In this document: in pieces, positions 35,052 through 43,682 of the stretch
Numbering within the stretch: position 1 is the first letter of the stretch
How the letters are laid out: the number at the start of each line of letters is the position of its first letter
Source of the DNA: Ralstonia sp. UNC404CL21Col
GTDB taxonomy: Bacteria > Pseudomonadota > Gammaproteobacteria > Burkholderiales > Burkholderiaceae
Direction: 5' to 3'
Assembly: GCF_000620465.1 (NCBI RefSeq)
Contig: NZ_JIBE01000004.1
Coordinates: 806,001 to 870,000, forward strand
Length of the DNA: 64,000 nucleotides
Notes under the pieces: generated by a model
Told to the model about the DNA's origin: nothing
Database searches by the model: none
What the model saw: only the letters and a program-made list of their open reading frames with translations
Program-made: the position numbers and the translations under genes

Positions 35052-35738
35052 TCAGAGGCGCTGCGCCGCGCGTTGCACGGCGTCATGGCGATCCGCGCGC
35101 AAGCGGTCCAGCCGCGACGTCACCGCTTCGAGAATTTCCGGTGCCGCACGCTCCGGGCGGCCGCAATCGAACGGCGGCGCAGGGGCGTATTCGATACCGA
35201 GCTGCACGGCCTGCGCATGCTCGGCTCCGGCAATGTCCGCCATGACCGTCAGCGCCATGTCGATGCCGGCCGTCACGCCGCCGCCGGTGATGAGGTTGCC
35301 GTCACGCACCACGCGGGCTTCATCCACAGTGGCGCCAAACGCGGGCAGCAGGTTGCGCCATGCCCAGTGGCAGGCCGCGCGCTTGCCCTGCAGCAACCCC
35401 GCCGCGCCCAGCACGAGCGAGCCACTGCAGACGGACGTGACATAGCGTGCGCCGTCGGCCAGCCGCCGCACCTGGCGCACGAACTCAGCGTCTTCCATGG
35501 CTTCGATCACGCCAAAACCGCCGGGCACGCAGATCAGGTCTGCGTGCGCAATATCGGCCAGCCGCTGCACGTTCGAGATCGTGAGACCGCCGTCGGCATG
35601 GATGTCGCCACCGGCCGCGGATGCCACCACGCATTGCGCGCCGGGCAGCCGCCAGAACACTTCGTGCGGGCCGGTGAAATCGAGCTGGGTGACGCGGTTG
35701 TACAGCGCAAAGACAACGATGAACGGGGAAGTCGTCAT
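35052..35738 (-). CDS. DJ-1/PfpI family protein, isonitrile hydratase-like
   Basis: 228 residues from the ATG at 35738. VVFALYNRVTQLDFTGPHEVFWRLPG, ICVPGGFGVIEAM and the nucleophilic elbow TSVCSGSLVLGAAGLLQGKRAACHWAW match the InhA/isonitrile hydratase branch of the DJ-1 superfamily. It is divergent from a GlxA-type AraC regulator that carries a related N-terminal domain, and these two genes probably form a regulator/enzyme pair. Confidence 0.88.
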   Translation of the reverse strand: MTTSPFIVVFALYNRVTQLDFTGPHEVFWRLPGAQCVVASAAGGDIHADGGLTISNVQRLADIAHADLICVPGGFGVIEAMEDAEFVRQVRRLADGARYVTSVCSGSLVLGAAGLLQGKRAACHWAWRNLLPAFGATVDEARVVRDGNLITGGGVTAGIDMALTVMADIAGAEHAQAVQLGIEYAPAPPFDCGRPERAAPEILEAVTSRLDRLRADRHDAVQRAAQRL

Positions 35739-35843
35739 GGTTCGGCTCTCCTGAAAGTGAAGTGATGTGATGGCGGGTTGACGCTTCACAGGATCGCGCT
35801 CTATCGTGTTGGCAGCAATGACCTGTCTCCCACTTTTTCTGCC

Positions 35844-36779
35844 ATGGCCCATCGCATCGCTGTGCTGATCTTTCCGGACTTCCAACTGCTCGACGCTGCG
35901 GGGCCGGTGGCGGCGTTTGAAGTCGCCAGCCGGTATCGGGACGACCACTACGCGCTGCGCACGATTGCCGCGCAGGCCGGCCTTGTCCGCAGTTCTTCCG
36001 GGGCGCGCTGGGATGCTGACGCCCTGCCCCCGGCCAGCCAGGTCGACACGCTGCTCATTGCCGGCGGCGACGGCGTGGATGCGGCCATGGCCGATGCGCG
36101 CACGCGCCGCTTTGTGCAGCGCTGCGCGGCCCGCGGCGCGCGCGTCGCCAGCGTGTGTTCGGGCAGCCTGCTGCTGGCCGCAACGGGCTTGCTCAACGGC
36201 CGGCGTGCCACCACCCACTGGAGCCGCAGCGAGCAGTTCGCGCGCACGTTTCCGCAAGTGCAGCTCGAACCCGATCACATCTACGTGAACGACGGCCCGA
36301 TCTGGACCAGCGCCGGCATCAGCGCCGGCATCGACCTGGCGCTCGCGCTCATCGCCGACGACCTGGGCGAGCGCCTAGCCCGCGCGGTCGCAAGGCAGTT
36401 GGTCGTGTACTACCGTCGGCCCGGCGGACAGTCGCAGTTTTCAGCGCTGAATGAGATGGATTCGGCACGCGGCCGCTTCAAACCGCTGCTGGACCACGTG
36501 CGCCGCAATCTGGGCGAGCCGCATCGCGTGGGCGATCTGGCCGAGCACGCCTGCATGAGCCCGCGCCATTTCGCGCGCGCGTTCCAGGTCGAAACCGGTC
36601 TCACTCCTGCAAAAGCCGTGGAAAAATTGCGCGTTGAAGCAGCCCGCGCCGCGCTGGAAAGCGGGGCTGTCTCCATGCAGCGGGTGGCCGCCGAATGCGG
36701 TTTTGGCGATACCGAGCGCATGCGGCGCAGTTTTCAGCGCTTGCTGGGCGTGCCTCCGTCATCGTTGCGCGCACGCTGA
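35844..36779 (+). CDS. GlxA-type transcriptional regulator (DJ-1 domain plus AraC HTH)
   Basis: 311 residues from the ATG at 35844 (MAHRIAVLIF). Residues ~1-190 form a DJ-1/PfpI domain (ASVCSGSLLLAATGLLNGRRATTHW), and residues ~210-305 an AraC double HTH (LAEHACMSPRHFARAFQVETGLTPAKAVEKLRVEAAR, GFGDTERMRRSFQRLLGVPP). This layout is the GlxA/FtrA family. Divergent from the isonitrile-hydratase-like gene with ~105 bp between starts, its probable target. Confidence 0.92.
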   Translation: MAHRIAVLIFPDFQLLDAAGPVAAFEVASRYRDDHYALRTIAAQAGLVRSSSGARWDADALPPASQVDTLLIAGGDGVDAAMADARTRRFVQRCAARGARVASVCSGSLLLAATGLLNGRRATTHWSRSEQFARTFPQVQLEPDHIYVNDGPIWTSAGISAGIDLALALIADDLGERLARAVARQLVVYYRRPGGQSQFSALNEMDSARGRFKPLLDHVRRNLGEPHRVGDLAEHACMSPRHFARAFQVETGLTPAKAVEKLRVEAARAALESGAVSMQRVAAECGFGDTERMRRSFQRLLGVPPSSLRAR

Positions 36780-36920
36780 CACCGCTAAAACCCGCGCCAC
36801 TCCGCCATCTGGCCTTCTCAGGTCCGAACTTTGCGTCCGAGCCCCGCGCCGCCCGATATCGACAAGAAAGGGCGGGAGCCACGGACACAAGCAACGTAAG
36901 GAGCCAAGGAGGAGATGCAA

Positions 36921-37079
36921 ATGGACACTCGGGAAATGCTGGCCATCGTGGGGGTCACGCTGGCCGTGATTACGGCGTATTCGCTGGCCCGCGATCTGAC
37001 CGACGAGCCGCTGGGCCTGCGGGCACCGCAAACCGGCCTCGTGCACGTGCAAGCGCAGGTGAGTGCGCCGCATCAGTGA
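36921..37079 (+). CDS. single-span membrane micropeptide, 52 aa
   Basis: The ATG at 36921 follows a near-perfect Shine-Dalgarno (AAGGAGGAG) by 6 bases, the strongest in this area. The peptide has one hydrophobic helix (residues ~6-22, MLAIVGVTLAVITAYSLA) and then a short polar tail with RAPQTGLVHVQAQV. No known family. Its TGA overlaps a GTG that could start the SIR2-like gene, so translation of the two is probably coupled. Confidence 0.7.
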   Translation: MDTREMLAIVGVTLAVITAYSLARDLTDEPLGLRAPQTGLVHVQAQVSAPHQ

Positions 37080-37084
37080 CGCGC

Positions 37085-38008
37085 ATGGGGCGCAAAGGGC
37101 AACCGGCATCCCTGATCGAATGGCCACCGCGCCTGGTAGAAGACATCGCCCGGCGCCGCGCGGTGCTCTTCTTCGGGTCGGGCATTTCGGCCAACGCCCG
37201 TTCTGCCGACGGCACACGGCATCCGCCCACCTGGGCGGAGCTGCTGTGCCTGGCCGCAGACGCCATTGCCCCCAGCGCATCAAGACTGGCGGAAGAGGTG
37301 CGCGCCTTTGTCGCGCGCGGCGATGTCCTGACCGCTGCAGAAATCGTGCGCCGCGTCCTGGGCCAGCGTCGGCTGACCGCGCTGTTGCGACGTGAACTGG
37401 TCACGCCGCGCTTTGAAGCGGCACCCATCCACGACGCGTTGATCGCGCTCGATTTCCGCATCACGCTCACCCCCAACTTCGACACGCTGTACGAAGCGCG
37501 TGCCCACTCGCACGGCACAGCGCCGGTCGTGGTGTGCGACTACAGCAACCCCACGGTGGCGGCACGCGTGCGTGAAGACTGCAACCTGATCATCAAGACG
37601 CACGGCTCGATGAGCCACCCAGCCTCGCTCATCTTTTCTCGCTGCGACTATGTCCGGGCGCGAGCGCACTACCGGGCCTTCTACGACCTGGTGGAGGCAT
37701 TGCTGCGCACGCACACCTTCCTGTTTCTCGGCTGCGGCATCGACGACTCCGACATGCGCGCGCTGCTCGAAGCCTACGGCGCCGAACACCCCGGCGCCGA
37801 ACGCCATTACTTCGTGACCGCCGCCGACACGTTCTCAGACATCACCGCCGCCGTGCTGGAAGACGCGCTCAACCTGCACGTGCTCCGCTATCAGGCGCAG
37901 GCATCGGACCATTCAGCGCTGCTTGCGGCTGTCCGTGCACTCGGCACGGCGGTCCAGCGCGAGCGCACGGCCATGCGCGGCCATCACCCGCGCGGCGCCA
38001 AGCGATGA
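37085..38008 (+). CDS. SIR2-like domain protein (putative NAD+ hydrolase)
   Basis: 307 residues from the ATG at 37085; a GTG at 37076 overlapping the upstream stop is a good alternative and adds three residues. SIR2_2 features: NAD loop LFFGSGIS (31-35), TPNFDTLYE with Asn131 and Asp133, and KTHGSM with the catalytic-type His173. FLGCGIDDSDM and a C-terminal fold follow. The zinc-binding Cys tetrad of true sirtuin deacetylases is absent. Proteins of this type in anti-phage systems (ThsA, DSR) cleave NAD+ after infection. Its stop overlaps the DUF72 start (ATGA). A defence role is inference. Confidence 0.82.
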   Translation: MGRKGQPASLIEWPPRLVEDIARRRAVLFFGSGISANARSADGTRHPPTWAELLCLAADAIAPSASRLAEEVRAFVARGDVLTAAEIVRRVLGQRRLTALLRRELVTPRFEAAPIHDALIALDFRITLTPNFDTLYEARAHSHGTAPVVVCDYSNPTVAARVREDCNLIIKTHGSMSHPASLIFSRCDYVRARAHYRAFYDLVEALLRTHTFLFLGCGIDDSDMRALLEAYGAEHPGAERHYFVTAADTFSDITAAVLEDALNLHVLRYQAQASDHSALLAAVRALGTAVQRERTAMRGHHPRGAKR

Positions 38009-38880
38009 CCATCCGTATCGGCATCTCGGGTTGGCGCTACGAAGGATGGCGCGGCGTGTTCTATCCGGAAGATCTGGCGCAGCGCCGGGAACTGGAATAT
38101 GCGTCGCGCCAGTTCGACACCATCGAGATCAACGGGTCGCACTACTCGCTGCAATCGATCACCAGCTGGCAGGCCTGGCATGACACCGCGCCCGACGGTT
38201 TCGTTTTTGCCGTCAAGGGACCACGCTACCTGACCCACATGCTGCGCTTTCGGGACGAGACCGCGGTGCCGGCGCTGGCCAATTTCTTTGCCTCCGGGGT
38301 GCTGGCGCTGCGGCGCAAGCTCGGCCCCTTCCTGTGGCAATTTCCGCCCAACTACCGGTTCGATGCCGAGCGGTTCGAGCGCTTTCTTTCGCTGTTGCCC
38401 CAGGACACGTCAGGTGCGCGTGCGTTGGCGCGGCAGCACGACGGACGCGTCAAGGCTCCGTGGTTTTCCACGCGCGATCAGCAGCCCCTGCGCCATGCGG
38501 TGGAAGTGCGCCACGACAGCTTCTGCACCCCGGAATTTGCCGCGCTCCTGCGCCGGCATCACGCTGCGCTGGTGGTCTCGCACGCCATTGCGGATTGGCC
38601 GTACTTTGAAGACGTGACAAGCGATTTCGTCTACCTGCGCCTGCACGGCGCCGATGCGCTCTACACCGGCGCCTATGCCGATGCCGCACTGGACCGCTGG
38701 GCCGACCGCATCCGCCAATGGGCCGCAGGCCGTGAGCCGCCCGATGCACAACGCGTTGGTACACCCGCCAAACAGCGGCGCGGCGGCCGCGACATCTATT
38801 GCTACTTCGATAACGATAAAAAGGTCGAAGCGCCCTCCGATGCGCGGCGCTTGCTCGAACGGTTGCAGCGTGCCGAGTGA
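38005..38880 (+). CDS. DUF72 family protein
   Basis: 291 residues. RIGISGWRYEGWRGVFYP at the start, FDTIEINGSHYSLQS, FAVKGPRYLTH, FLWQFPPNYRFD, and the end FDNDKKVEAPSDARRL are the DUF72 (YecE-like) signature; TIM-barrel fold with unknown activity. It starts inside the stop of the SIR2-like gene (ATGA overlap), so the SIR2-like and DUF72 proteins are made together. DUF72 genes are widespread and usually considered housekeeping. Confidence 0.9.
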   Translation: MTIRIGISGWRYEGWRGVFYPEDLAQRRELEYASRQFDTIEINGSHYSLQSITSWQAWHDTAPDGFVFAVKGPRYLTHMLRFRDETAVPALANFFASGVLALRRKLGPFLWQFPPNYRFDAERFERFLSLLPQDTSGARALARQHDGRVKAPWFSTRDQQPLRHAVEVRHDSFCTPEFAALLRRHHAALVVSHAIADWPYFEDVTSDFVYLRLHGADALYTGAYADAALDRWADRIRQWAAGREPPDAQRVGTPAKQRRGGRDIYCYFDNDKKVEAPSDARRLLERLQRAE

Positions 38881-38922
38881 GACGGCGGCTCAGGGCGAGC
38901 GCGCATTGCCCTCATCGCGCGG

Positions 38923-40251
38923 TTACGACGCAACCACCTGACCGAGCCGCACCTGCGCCACCAGACCACCGCCTTCGCGATTGCGCAACGTGAGCCCACC
39001 GCCTGCAGCCTCCGCCAACTGCTGTGCGATCGCCAGGCCCAACCCCGTGCCGCCCGTTTCGCGGCTGCGCGAATTCTCCAGCCGTACAAACGGCTGCAAC
39101 ACCGCCTCAAGCTTGTCTTCGGGAATACCGGGACCGCGATCGCGCACCTCGATCACCACGGCGTCGCCGTCGCGACGCACATCCATTTCCGCCGCGCCGC
39201 CAAACTTGATGGCGTTGTCGGTCAGGTTGGTCAACACGCGGCGCAAGGCATGCGGGCGCGTGACGATCGCGCCGGTGGCGTGCTGCTCCAGCGTGACGGG
39301 CTTGCCGGTGTCCTGGTAGTCGTACACCAGGCTCTCGACAAACGATCCGACGTCGATACGCGAGGGCTTTTCACCGTCGCCATGCGCGCTGCGCGCATAG
39401 GCCAGGCCCTCGCGCACGAGCGTTTCGATCTCGGCCAGATCGTTCAACAGCTTGCGCTTCTCTTCGGAGTCTTCGCCCAATTCGGCGCGCAGCTTCATGC
39501 GTGTGATGGGCGTCTGCAAGTCATGCGAAATGGCGGCCAGAATCTGCACGCGCTCTTCGACAAAGCGGGCAATGCGCTGGCGCATGGCGTTGAACGCGTG
39601 CGCCGCGCGCGCCAGTTCGGTCGGGCCGTTCTCGTCCAGCGGCGGCGTCTGCGCGTTGGGGTTGAGCGCATCGGCGGCATCGGCCAATGCCACCAGCGGC
39701 CGGATCGACAGCCGCACCGCAAACCAGCAGCACACGATCAGCAACAGCAATTGCACCACCAGCACATACGGCAGCCACTGCGCGATGGGCGTCATGCGCG
39801 GATGCACGTCAATGGTGAGCGTGCTGCCGTCGCTGAGCGTGAGGTGCGCCTGCAGTTGCTTGCCGTCGCCGGGAATCGACTCGACCGTCACGGGAAAGCG
39901 GCCGCCGCTGGCCTCGCTGATGCGCGCGGCGATGTCCTTGCCGCGCTGGGTCATCTCCGGCACGCCGGGCAAGCCCGGGCCGAGGATGTACTGATAGTTG
40001 CCGCGGTTCAGACGCGGCAGCCACTGCGGGCGCTCGTCGGCAGGCAGGCGGTCGAGGATGGCGATGGCGGTGGACACATCGGTTTCCAGCGTGCCGAGCA
40101 TCACCTCGCGCGCGCTCATGTAGCGCTCGGAAAACAGCACGGCAAACGACAGCGCATACGCCACCACCAAACCCGCCAGCAGGATCACAAAGAGGCGCGA
40201 GCCCAGCGTGCGTGGCCATGCCCAGGCACGCGTGCTCATGGTTGCGGTCAT
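38923..40251 (-). CDS. EnvZ-type sensor histidine kinase
   Basis: 442 residues. Membrane helices at ~17-40 and ~160-185 enclose a ~120-residue periplasmic sensor; then a HAMP segment (RPLVALADAADALNP), H-box ISHDLQTPITRMKLRAEL (His ~247), N-box NLTDNAIKFGG, D-x-G-x-G (DRGPGIP) and GGTGLGLAI. It starts inside the stop of the response-regulator gene (ATGA overlap), so the pair is co-expressed. The stimulus cannot be read from the sequence; the divergent redox genes suggest envelope or oxidative stress. Confidence 0.93.
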   Translation of the reverse strand: MTATMSTRAWAWPRTLGSRLFVILLAGLVVAYALSFAVLFSERYMSAREVMLGTLETDVSTAIAILDRLPADERPQWLPRLNRGNYQYILGPGLPGVPEMTQRGKDIAARISEASGGRFPVTVESIPGDGKQLQAHLTLSDGSTLTIDVHPRMTPIAQWLPYVLVVQLLLLIVCCWFAVRLSIRPLVALADAADALNPNAQTPPLDENGPTELARAAHAFNAMRQRIARFVEERVQILAAISHDLQTPITRMKLRAELGEDSEEKRKLLNDLAEIETLVREGLAYARSAHGDGEKPSRIDVGSFVESLVYDYQDTGKPVTLEQHATGAIVTRPHALRRVLTNLTDNAIKFGGAAEMDVRRDGDAVVIEVRDRGPGIPEDKLEAVLQPFVRLENSRSRETGGTGLGLAIAQQLAEAAGGGLTLRNREGGGLVAQVRLGQVVAS

Positions 40252-40991
40252 TGGCGTGCCTCCTTGATCTCCACCGGCTTGGCAAAGACATAGCCCTCGC
40301 TGCGCACGGTCTTGATGTACGCCGGATCGCGCGCATCGTCGTTCAGGCGCTGGCGCAGGCGGCTGACGAGCAGATCGACGGATCGCTCGAACATCTCCGC
40401 CTCGCGGCCCTGCGTGAGGTTGAGCAGTTGATCGCGGTTGAACACGCGCATCGGGTGGTCGACAAACACGCGCAGCAGCCGGTATTCCGCGCCGCTCAGC
40501 GCAACGATGGTGCCTTCGGCATCGATCAGGTGGCGTGCGGTGGTGTCGAGCTGCCAATCACCAAAGGCCAGCATCTGGCCCGCTTCGGAAATCTGCAGGT
40601 TGGGCGGCAGCATGCGCGTGCGGCGCAGTACGGCCTTGATGCGGGCAAGCAATTCGCGCGCGGCAAACGGCTTTGCCAGGTAATCGTCGGCGCCCATTTC
40701 CAGGCCGATGATGCGATCGGTCTCGTCGTCGCGCGCGGTCAGCATCAATACGGGCGTCGCCTTGTGCTTGCCGGCGCGCAGTTCGCGGCACAGCACCAGG
40801 CCGTCGTCGCCGGGCAGCATCAGGTCAAGCACAATCAGGTCGACGGTGTTGGCCTCCAGGAACGCACGCATGTGGCGCCCGTCGGGCGAGGCGGTCACAC
40901 GCAGGCCGTTCTTGGTGAGATACGTCGAAACGAGTTCGCGAATCTCGCGGTCATCATCGACGATCAGGATGTGGTCGACGTGGGCGTCCAT
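40248..40991 (-). CDS. OmpR-family response regulator
   Basis: 247 residues from the ATG at 40991. Receiver domain with acidic pair DDD (12-14), phospho-acceptor Asp in VLDLMLPGDDG, Thr in MLTARDD and Lys in LAKPF; C-terminal winged helix (VALSGAEYRLLRVFVDHPMRVFNRDQLL, SVDLLVSRLRQRLND, VRSEGYVFA). Partner of the kinase that overlaps its stop. Divergent from the DipZ-like gene with ~209 bp between; matching TTTGTA elements lie there and upstream of the Ohr gene. Confidence 0.93.
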   Translation of the reverse strand: MDAHVDHILIVDDDREIRELVSTYLTKNGLRVTASPDGRHMRAFLEANTVDLIVLDLMLPGDDGLVLCRELRAGKHKATPVLMLTARDDETDRIIGLEMGADDYLAKPFAARELLARIKAVLRRTRMLPPNLQISEAGQMLAFGDWQLDTTARHLIDAEGTIVALSGAEYRLLRVFVDHPMRVFNRDQLLNLTQGREAEMFERSVDLLVSRLRQRLNDDARDPAYIKTVRSEGYVFAKPVEIKEARQ

Positions 40992-41069
40992 GGGGGGTGA
41001 CCTCGGCACGATGGAAGGTGGAAGGAAGGCGCCATTTTGCGCCTCTCCGAGTGACGCAGCGAGCCCGTG

Positions 41070-41117
41070 TTGTATCGCAGTGCATCTGGCGGATGCGTTT
41101 GTACAGTTCGATACAAA
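41070..41117. promoter_or_regulatory. TTTGTA-type inverted elements in the OmpR/DipZ divergent region
   Basis: TTTGTA (41098-41103) and TACAAA (41112-41117) form an inverted pair, and TTGTATCG (41070-41077) is the exact inverse of CGATACAA (41109-41116). They lie between the divergent regulator and DipZ-like starts and are candidate operator elements. Confidence 0.45.
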
Positions 41118-41200
41118 GTCACCCCTGCCGTGATACATGCCAGCTACGCGCGCGGCGTCTGATGGAGGCCATCCCGATCCCTTGCGGAGGAATGTCGACC

Positions 41201-42970
41201 ATGAGCCTGCTGATACTCGCCTACCTGGGCGGCGCGCTGACCATCCTCAGTCCGTGCATCCTGCCCGTTCTGCCGTTCGTGCTGAGCCGTACCAATCAGC
41301 CCTTTGTACGCGGCAAGCTGCCCATGCTCGCCGGCATGGCACTCACCTTTGCCGGCTTTGCGACGCTGCTTTCGGCTGGCGGTGCGTGGGCGGTGCGGGC
41401 CAACGAGGTGGGCCGGTTTGCGGCGCTCGCACTGCTGGCGGTGTTCGGGCTGTCGTTGCTATGGCCACGGCTGGCCGATCTGATGGCGCGGCCCGCAGTG
41501 GCGCTGGGCAACCGGCTGGCCGGGCAAGCAGCGACGGGTGGTACAGCGGCCGAGCCTTCGGTGGCGGGCTCGCTGCTGCTGGGCGTCGCCACGGGGATGC
41601 TGTGGGCGCCATGCGCCGGCCCGATCCTCGGTTTGGTGCTGACCGGCGTGGCGCTCAACGGCGCCAGCGTGTCCAGCGCACTGGCGCTGGCGGCCTACGC
41701 GGCGGGTGCGGCTACGTCATTGGCGGCAGCGCTGGGGCTGGGCGGCCGCGTGTTCAGCGCCATGAAGCGCTCCATGGGGCTGGGCGAGTGGGCGCGTCGC
41801 ATCATGGGCGCGAGCGTGCTGGGCGGCGTGGCGCTCATCGGCCTGGGGGCAGATACGGGCCTGCTGGCGCGCCTGTCTACCGGCGGCACCACGCAGCTTG
41901 AGCAAGCGCTGGTCAACGGGCTGGGCGTGAACCGGCCGGCGCCGCAAGGCAGCCTCAACGTGGTGTCCGAAGCCAACGCCGCGCCCGCGGCCAAACCCAG
42001 CGGCTTGCCCGTAGAGGGCCGCCTGGCTTCGTTCGACGGCGCGGTGCAGTGGCTCAACTCCCCGCCGCTCACGGGCGACCAGTTGCGCGGCAAGGTCACG
42101 CTGGTCTATTTCTGGACGTACTCCTGCATCAACTGCATCCGCACGCTGCCGTACCTGCGCGCGTGGGCCGACAAGTACAAGGACCAGGGCCTGACCGTCG
42201 TGGGCGTGCACACGCCGGAATTCGCCTTCGAGAAGTCGCCCGAGAACGTCGCCCGCGCCGTCAGCGGCTTCCGCGTCAATTTTCCGGTCGCCATCGACAG
42301 CAACTACCGCATCTGGAACGCCTTCCACAACAGCTACTGGCCCGCCGCGTACTTTGTCGATGCCCAGGGCAATATCCGGCACCACCAGTTTGGCGAGGGG
42401 GACTACGCCGCCTCCGAACGCGTCATCCAGGCCTTGCTGGCCGAGGCAGGCAACCAGCAGGTGGCGGGTGGCGTGGTCGTGCCCGACGCGCCCGGGGCGC
42501 AAGCGGCGCCGGACCTGGACAACGTCCGCTCGCCGGAAACGTACGTCGGTTACGCGCAAGCCACGCGCTTTGCATCGCCGGGCGATGCGCAGGTCGGCAC
42601 ATCGCACGCATACCGCGTCGGCAAGCTCGGCCTGAACGACTGGGGCTTGTCGGGCCAATGGACCATCGACGCCGAGCGGGCCACCCTCGACCGCGCTGGC
42701 GGCGGCATCGTCTACCGATTCCACGCGCGGGACCTGCACCTCGTGCTCGGGCCCGCCGCCGATGGGGGTGCCGTGCGCTTCACCGTCACGATCGACGGCA
42801 AGGCGCCCGGCGACAGCCACGGCGCCGATACCGATGCCCACGGCAACGGCGCCGTCACGCAAACGCGCCTCTACCAGCTCGTCCGGCAAGCCGGCACGGT
42901 GGGCGAACACACGTTCGAGATCCGCTTCCTCGATGCCGGGGCGCATGCCTACGCCTTCACCTTCGGCTGA
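41201..42970 (+). CDS. DipZ-like protein (CcdA membrane domain, thioredoxin domain, C-terminal sugar-binding-like module)
   Basis: 589 residues from the ATG at 41201 (GGAGG ten bases upstream; an ATG at 41192 is too close to it). Residues ~1-220 are a six-helix CcdA/DsbD-beta domain with Cys in LSPCILPVLPF and WAPCAGPILG. Residues ~270-420 are a TlpA/thioredoxin domain with active site SCINC. The last ~150 residues are a beta-rich module as in mycobacterial DipZ. It would carry electrons from cytosolic thioredoxin to the periplasm. The Ohr and TlpA-like genes follow on the same strand. Confidence 0.92.
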   Translation: MSLLILAYLGGALTILSPCILPVLPFVLSRTNQPFVRGKLPMLAGMALTFAGFATLLSAGGAWAVRANEVGRFAALALLAVFGLSLLWPRLADLMARPAVALGNRLAGQAATGGTAAEPSVAGSLLLGVATGMLWAPCAGPILGLVLTGVALNGASVSSALALAAYAAGAATSLAAALGLGGRVFSAMKRSMGLGEWARRIMGASVLGGVALIGLGADTGLLARLSTGGTTQLEQALVNGLGVNRPAPQGSLNVVSEANAAPAAKPSGLPVEGRLASFDGAVQWLNSPPLTGDQLRGKVTLVYFWTYSCINCIRTLPYLRAWADKYKDQGLTVVGVHTPEFAFEKSPENVARAVSGFRVNFPVAIDSNYRIWNAFHNSYWPAAYFVDAQGNIRHHQFGEGDYAASERVIQALLAEAGNQQVAGGVVVPDAPGAQAAPDLDNVRSPETYVGYAQATRFASPGDAQVGTSHAYRVGKLGLNDWGLSGQWTIDAERATLDRAGGGIVYRFHARDLHLVLGPAADGGAVRFTVTIDGKAPGDSHGADTDAHGNGAVTQTRLYQLVRQAGTVGEHTFEIRFLDAGAHAYAFTFG

Positions 42971-42987
42971 CGGCGCGCCGCCGTTTT
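42970..42987 (+). terminator. probable weak intrinsic terminator after the DipZ-like gene
   Basis: ACGGC (42970-42974), loop GCGCC, GCCGT (42980-42984) and TTT. Short stem, T tract interrupted by G. Confidence 0.45.
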
Positions 42988-43000
42988 GTACGCGTTTGTA
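42985..43000. promoter_or_regulatory. 10-bp-spaced TTTGTA direct repeat upstream of the Ohr gene
   Basis: TTTGTA occurs at 42985-42990 and 42995-43000, i.e. one DNA turn apart, the usual spacing for an OmpR/PhoB-family dimer site. The same hexamer lies in front of the divergent OmpR-type regulator. Two further GATACGT elements follow at ~43016 and ~43058. Confidence 0.45.
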
Positions 43001-43177
43001 TCCGGCCACAACACAGATACGTACCCAGACAAAACGGCCCTGCCACGCTACTTCAGGGATACGTCGGCCTTCTTTAATACGTCTCGTGGCCCCGGCAACC
43101 AGCGAGCACCCAGCCGCTGACGCCGGGACGCAAATCCAACCTTCAAGCCTTTCCCTTTCATCAAAAAGGAGATCAAC

Positions 43178-43594
43178 ATGACCCGCATCGAAAACGTTCT
43201 GTACACCGCCAAGGTCAACGTCACCGGCGGCCGCGACGGCCAGGCGCACAGCGATGACGACCGCCTGAACCTGAAGCTCTCGCCCCCGGGCAGCAGCGGC
43301 CGCGGCACGAACCCCGAGCAACTGTTTGCCGCAGGCTGGTCGGCCTGCTTTATCGGTGCGATGGGCCGTGCGGCCAGCCAGATGAAGATCAAGCTGCCGG
43401 CGGATCTGGCCTTGAACACCGAAGTCGACCTGGGCACCACCGACGATGCGTTCTTCCTGCAGGCACGGCTGAACGTGAGCCTGCCCGGCCTGGACCGCGA
43501 CGTGGCGCAAGCCGTGGTGGAAGCGGCCCACCAGCTCTGCCCGTATTCGAAGGCCACGCGCGGCAACATCCACGTCGAGCTGAACCTGGTCTGA
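43178..43594 (+). CDS. ohr: organic hydroperoxide resistance protein (Ohr)
   Basis: 138 residues, the usual Ohr length. The peroxidatic Cys is in GWSACFIGA and the resolving Cys in AHQLCPYSKATRGN; the N-terminal Arg/Glu partners are in NPEQLFAAG. It is the thiol peroxidase that removes organic hydroperoxides in the cytosol with lipoylated proteins as reductant. AAGGAG precedes the ATG. No OhrR gene is adjacent; TTTGTA elements upstream suggest control by the nearby OmpR-type pair. Confidence 0.95.
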   Translation: MTRIENVLYTAKVNVTGGRDGQAHSDDDRLNLKLSPPGSSGRGTNPEQLFAAGWSACFIGAMGRAASQMKIKLPADLALNTEVDLGTTDDAFFLQARLNVSLPGLDRDVAQAVVEAAHQLCPYSKATRGNIHVELNLV

Positions 43595-43682
43595 CGCACC
43601 ACACGGCCCACCGCACGCTACATGCCGTACGTCGCAATCGGCCGGCGGGCTTCCGCTCTCAACCTTTTACGGAGTCCACATC

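Noticed and set aside
43080-43150. Possible second GEMM riboswitch upstream of ohr (GGGACGCAAAT and GCAACC present)
   Set aside because: No P1/P2/P3 pairing and no GNRA loop; only a short chance match to the core.
41717-43573. Long open frame (~618 codons) on the minus strand opposite the DipZ-like and ohr genes
   Set aside because: It mirrors two certain genes, is rich in Arg/Ala/Gly/His as expected of a GC-rich shadow frame, and has no domain or ribosome site.
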